Source of the DNA: PKWO01 sp036561005
GTDB lineage: Bacteria > Pseudomonadota > Gammaproteobacteria > Burkholderiales > Burkholderiaceae_D
NCBI GenBank assembly: GCA_036561005.1
Contig: DATBQE010000028.1
Coordinates: 1-49,135 of the forward strand
Direction: 5' to 3'
Length of the DNA: 49,135 bases
Part shown: positions 48,362 through 49,135 of the stretch, piece by piece
Layout: every line of letters starts with the position of its first letter
Position numbering within the stretch: position 1 is the stretch's first letter
Position numbers and translations under genes: made by a program
The notes under the pieces: generated by a model
The model's input: the letters and a program-made list of their open reading frames with translations, nothing else
What the model was told of the DNA's origin: nothing
The model's database searches: none

Positions 48362-49135
48362 AGCACCTTCTCCTCTACGCGAAGGGCTGCGCCCAGGGTG
48401 AAGAAGTAGTACTGCTGCATCGCCGTCTCATTGAGGTCGGGCACCTTGGACAAATCAAACACCGAGTTCAAATCGAAGGAATCGACAGCGGTATAAAGAT
48501 TCTCGGCCAAATAACCCTGCAAGCCGGCACGTTCGTCACCCATCGGTGCCAACAACAATTTGGACAACGTAATGAAATGATATTGCCTGTCGAAATGGTC
48601 GAGAGAACGCTGCAACTCCAGTGTGATCTTGTCGTAGCAGGCCGATTTTATTTCGCCCGCAGAGGTTGTCAGCTCAGTCAAGGTGACGTCAATACGGCGC
48701 GACAAGTACAGCTCGGTATTGTAGGTGACGGTCAACAAACCGCCATCGGCATCAAAGGAAAGCATGGCCAGGCCACGGCCGGGCGGCTCCAGCAAAGCGG
48801 AGATGTTGCGCTGCGCGAGGTCTGGGATGTCGATCGCCTGCAAATTGACCTTGGCGTCCTCGAACACGGCCTGGATTTGCTGGATGACCTGATTGCGCGC
48901 AGCCACCGCATACATGGAGCGGGTTCGCACCGGCGCATCCTTGTCCACGGGCACGTCGAAGACGTCAATTGTCGCGTCGTCCACATGAAAGTCGAGCATA
49001 TCCTTGAGACGCCAGCGGATAGCGGTCTTCAACTCTTCTGCAGGAACAGTCGGCGCCTCTACCGACAGCAATTGATATTCGCTCGGTGCCAGTAAAGTCG
49101 TGCAGGCATAGCGATCGGCGTGCATTTCCTTGGAC
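48358..49135 (-). CDS. mshI: MSHA biogenesis protein MshI (PilM-like), N-terminus cut
   Basis: The frame is open to the right edge, and the ATG at 49125 is only an internal methionine in a complete frame (SKEM precedes). The visible part is about 258 residues. It includes LLAPSEYQLLSVEAPTVPAEELKTAIRWRLKDMLDFHVDDATIDVF, conserved in MshI, and an actin-like second half. PilM-like cytoplasmic protein that recruits the PilN-like protein. About 40-60 residues are missing at the N-terminus. Confidence 0.88.
   Translation of the reverse strand, partial: SKEMHADRYACTTLLAPSEYQLLSVEAPTVPAEELKTAIRWRLKDMLDFHVDDATIDVFDVPVDKDAPVRTRSMYAVAARNQVIQQIQAVFEDAKVNLQAIDIPDLAQRNISALLEPPGRGLAMLSFDADGGLLTVTYNTELYLSRRIDVTLTELTTSAGEIKSACYDKITLELQRSLDHFDRQYHFITLSKLLLAPMGDERAGLQGYLAENLYTAVDSFDLNSVFDLSKVPDLNETAMQQYYFFTLGAALRVEEKVL

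Noticed and set aside
1..49135. tRNA, rRNA, CRISPR array or prophage
   Set aside because: No T-loop GGTTCGAATCC-like sequences, no regularly spaced short repeats and no phage structural genes were seen.

Overview
The window looks like a chromosomal segment of a betaproteobacterium, probably Burkholderiales and perhaps the Oxalobacteraceae (Herminiimonas/Janthinobacterium type). The reasons are moderate GC, the ratA-smpB-guaB-guaA neighbourhood, an MSHA pilus cluster with mshI-N, and a BluB/CobT-type B12 cluster. The family call is inference from gene order and protein character, because no database search was possible.

Layout. 1-6.7 kb is housekeeping: the end of a YegD-like Hsp70, guaA and guaB (purine synthesis, with a clear terminator), a secreted DUF4124 protein, rnfH-ratA divergent from smpB, a glutathione S-transferase and a cold-shock protein. 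6.8-11.1 kb holds two membrane diguanylate cyclases (multi-PAS-GGDEF and dCache-HAMP-GGDEF), followed by a secreted SRPBCC protein. 12.1-27.1 kb is a vitamin B12 region on the minus strand. The large operon is btuB-btuC-btuD-cobO-cbiA-(cytoplasmic BtuF-like protein)-cobU-cbiB-cobD-btuF-cobQ-bluB. It is driven by a strong promoter and a complete cobalamin riboswitch at about 24.4-24.6 kb. A second, upstream transcript, cobT-cobS-cobC, has no visible riboswitch. Together they cover corrinoid uptake, late corrin amidation and adenosylation, aminopropanol linker synthesis, DMB synthesis and nucleotide-loop assembly. Early corrin-ring genes are absent from the window.

27.2-34.6 kb is a mixed region: a REP-associated tyrosine transposase (RAYT) with nearby palindromes, small membrane proteins, a TMEM175-like channel, a SnoaL-like secreted protein, Kup, and an AraC regulator divergent from an EamA exporter. 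Between the SnoaL gene and kup lies a convincing unannotated small-RNA candidate on the plus strand (promoter, C-rich hairpin loop, intrinsic terminator). 34.7-39.7 kb encodes a CHASE3-like/GGDEF cyclase and a translationally coupled histidine kinase plus REC-DUF3369-HD-GYP phosphodiesterase pair, so four c-di-GMP proteins lie in the window.

39.7-49.1 kb: a secreted protein made of eight 11-residue repeats (LEA-like periodicity), an orphan PIN protein, a YbdL-type methionine aminotransferase whose stop codon is the target-site duplication of a 266-bp MITE, an 18-bp perfect hairpin, and the minus-strand MSHA pilus block mshI-(PilN-like)-mshJ-K-L-M-N, cut by the window edge. The pilus ATPase and platform genes that usually follow mshN are not there.

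No rRNA, tRNA, CRISPR array or prophage was found. The best leads for undescribed biology are the small RNA, the signal-less BtuF paralogue inside the B12 operon, the 11-mer repeat protein, and the MITE/palindrome group.
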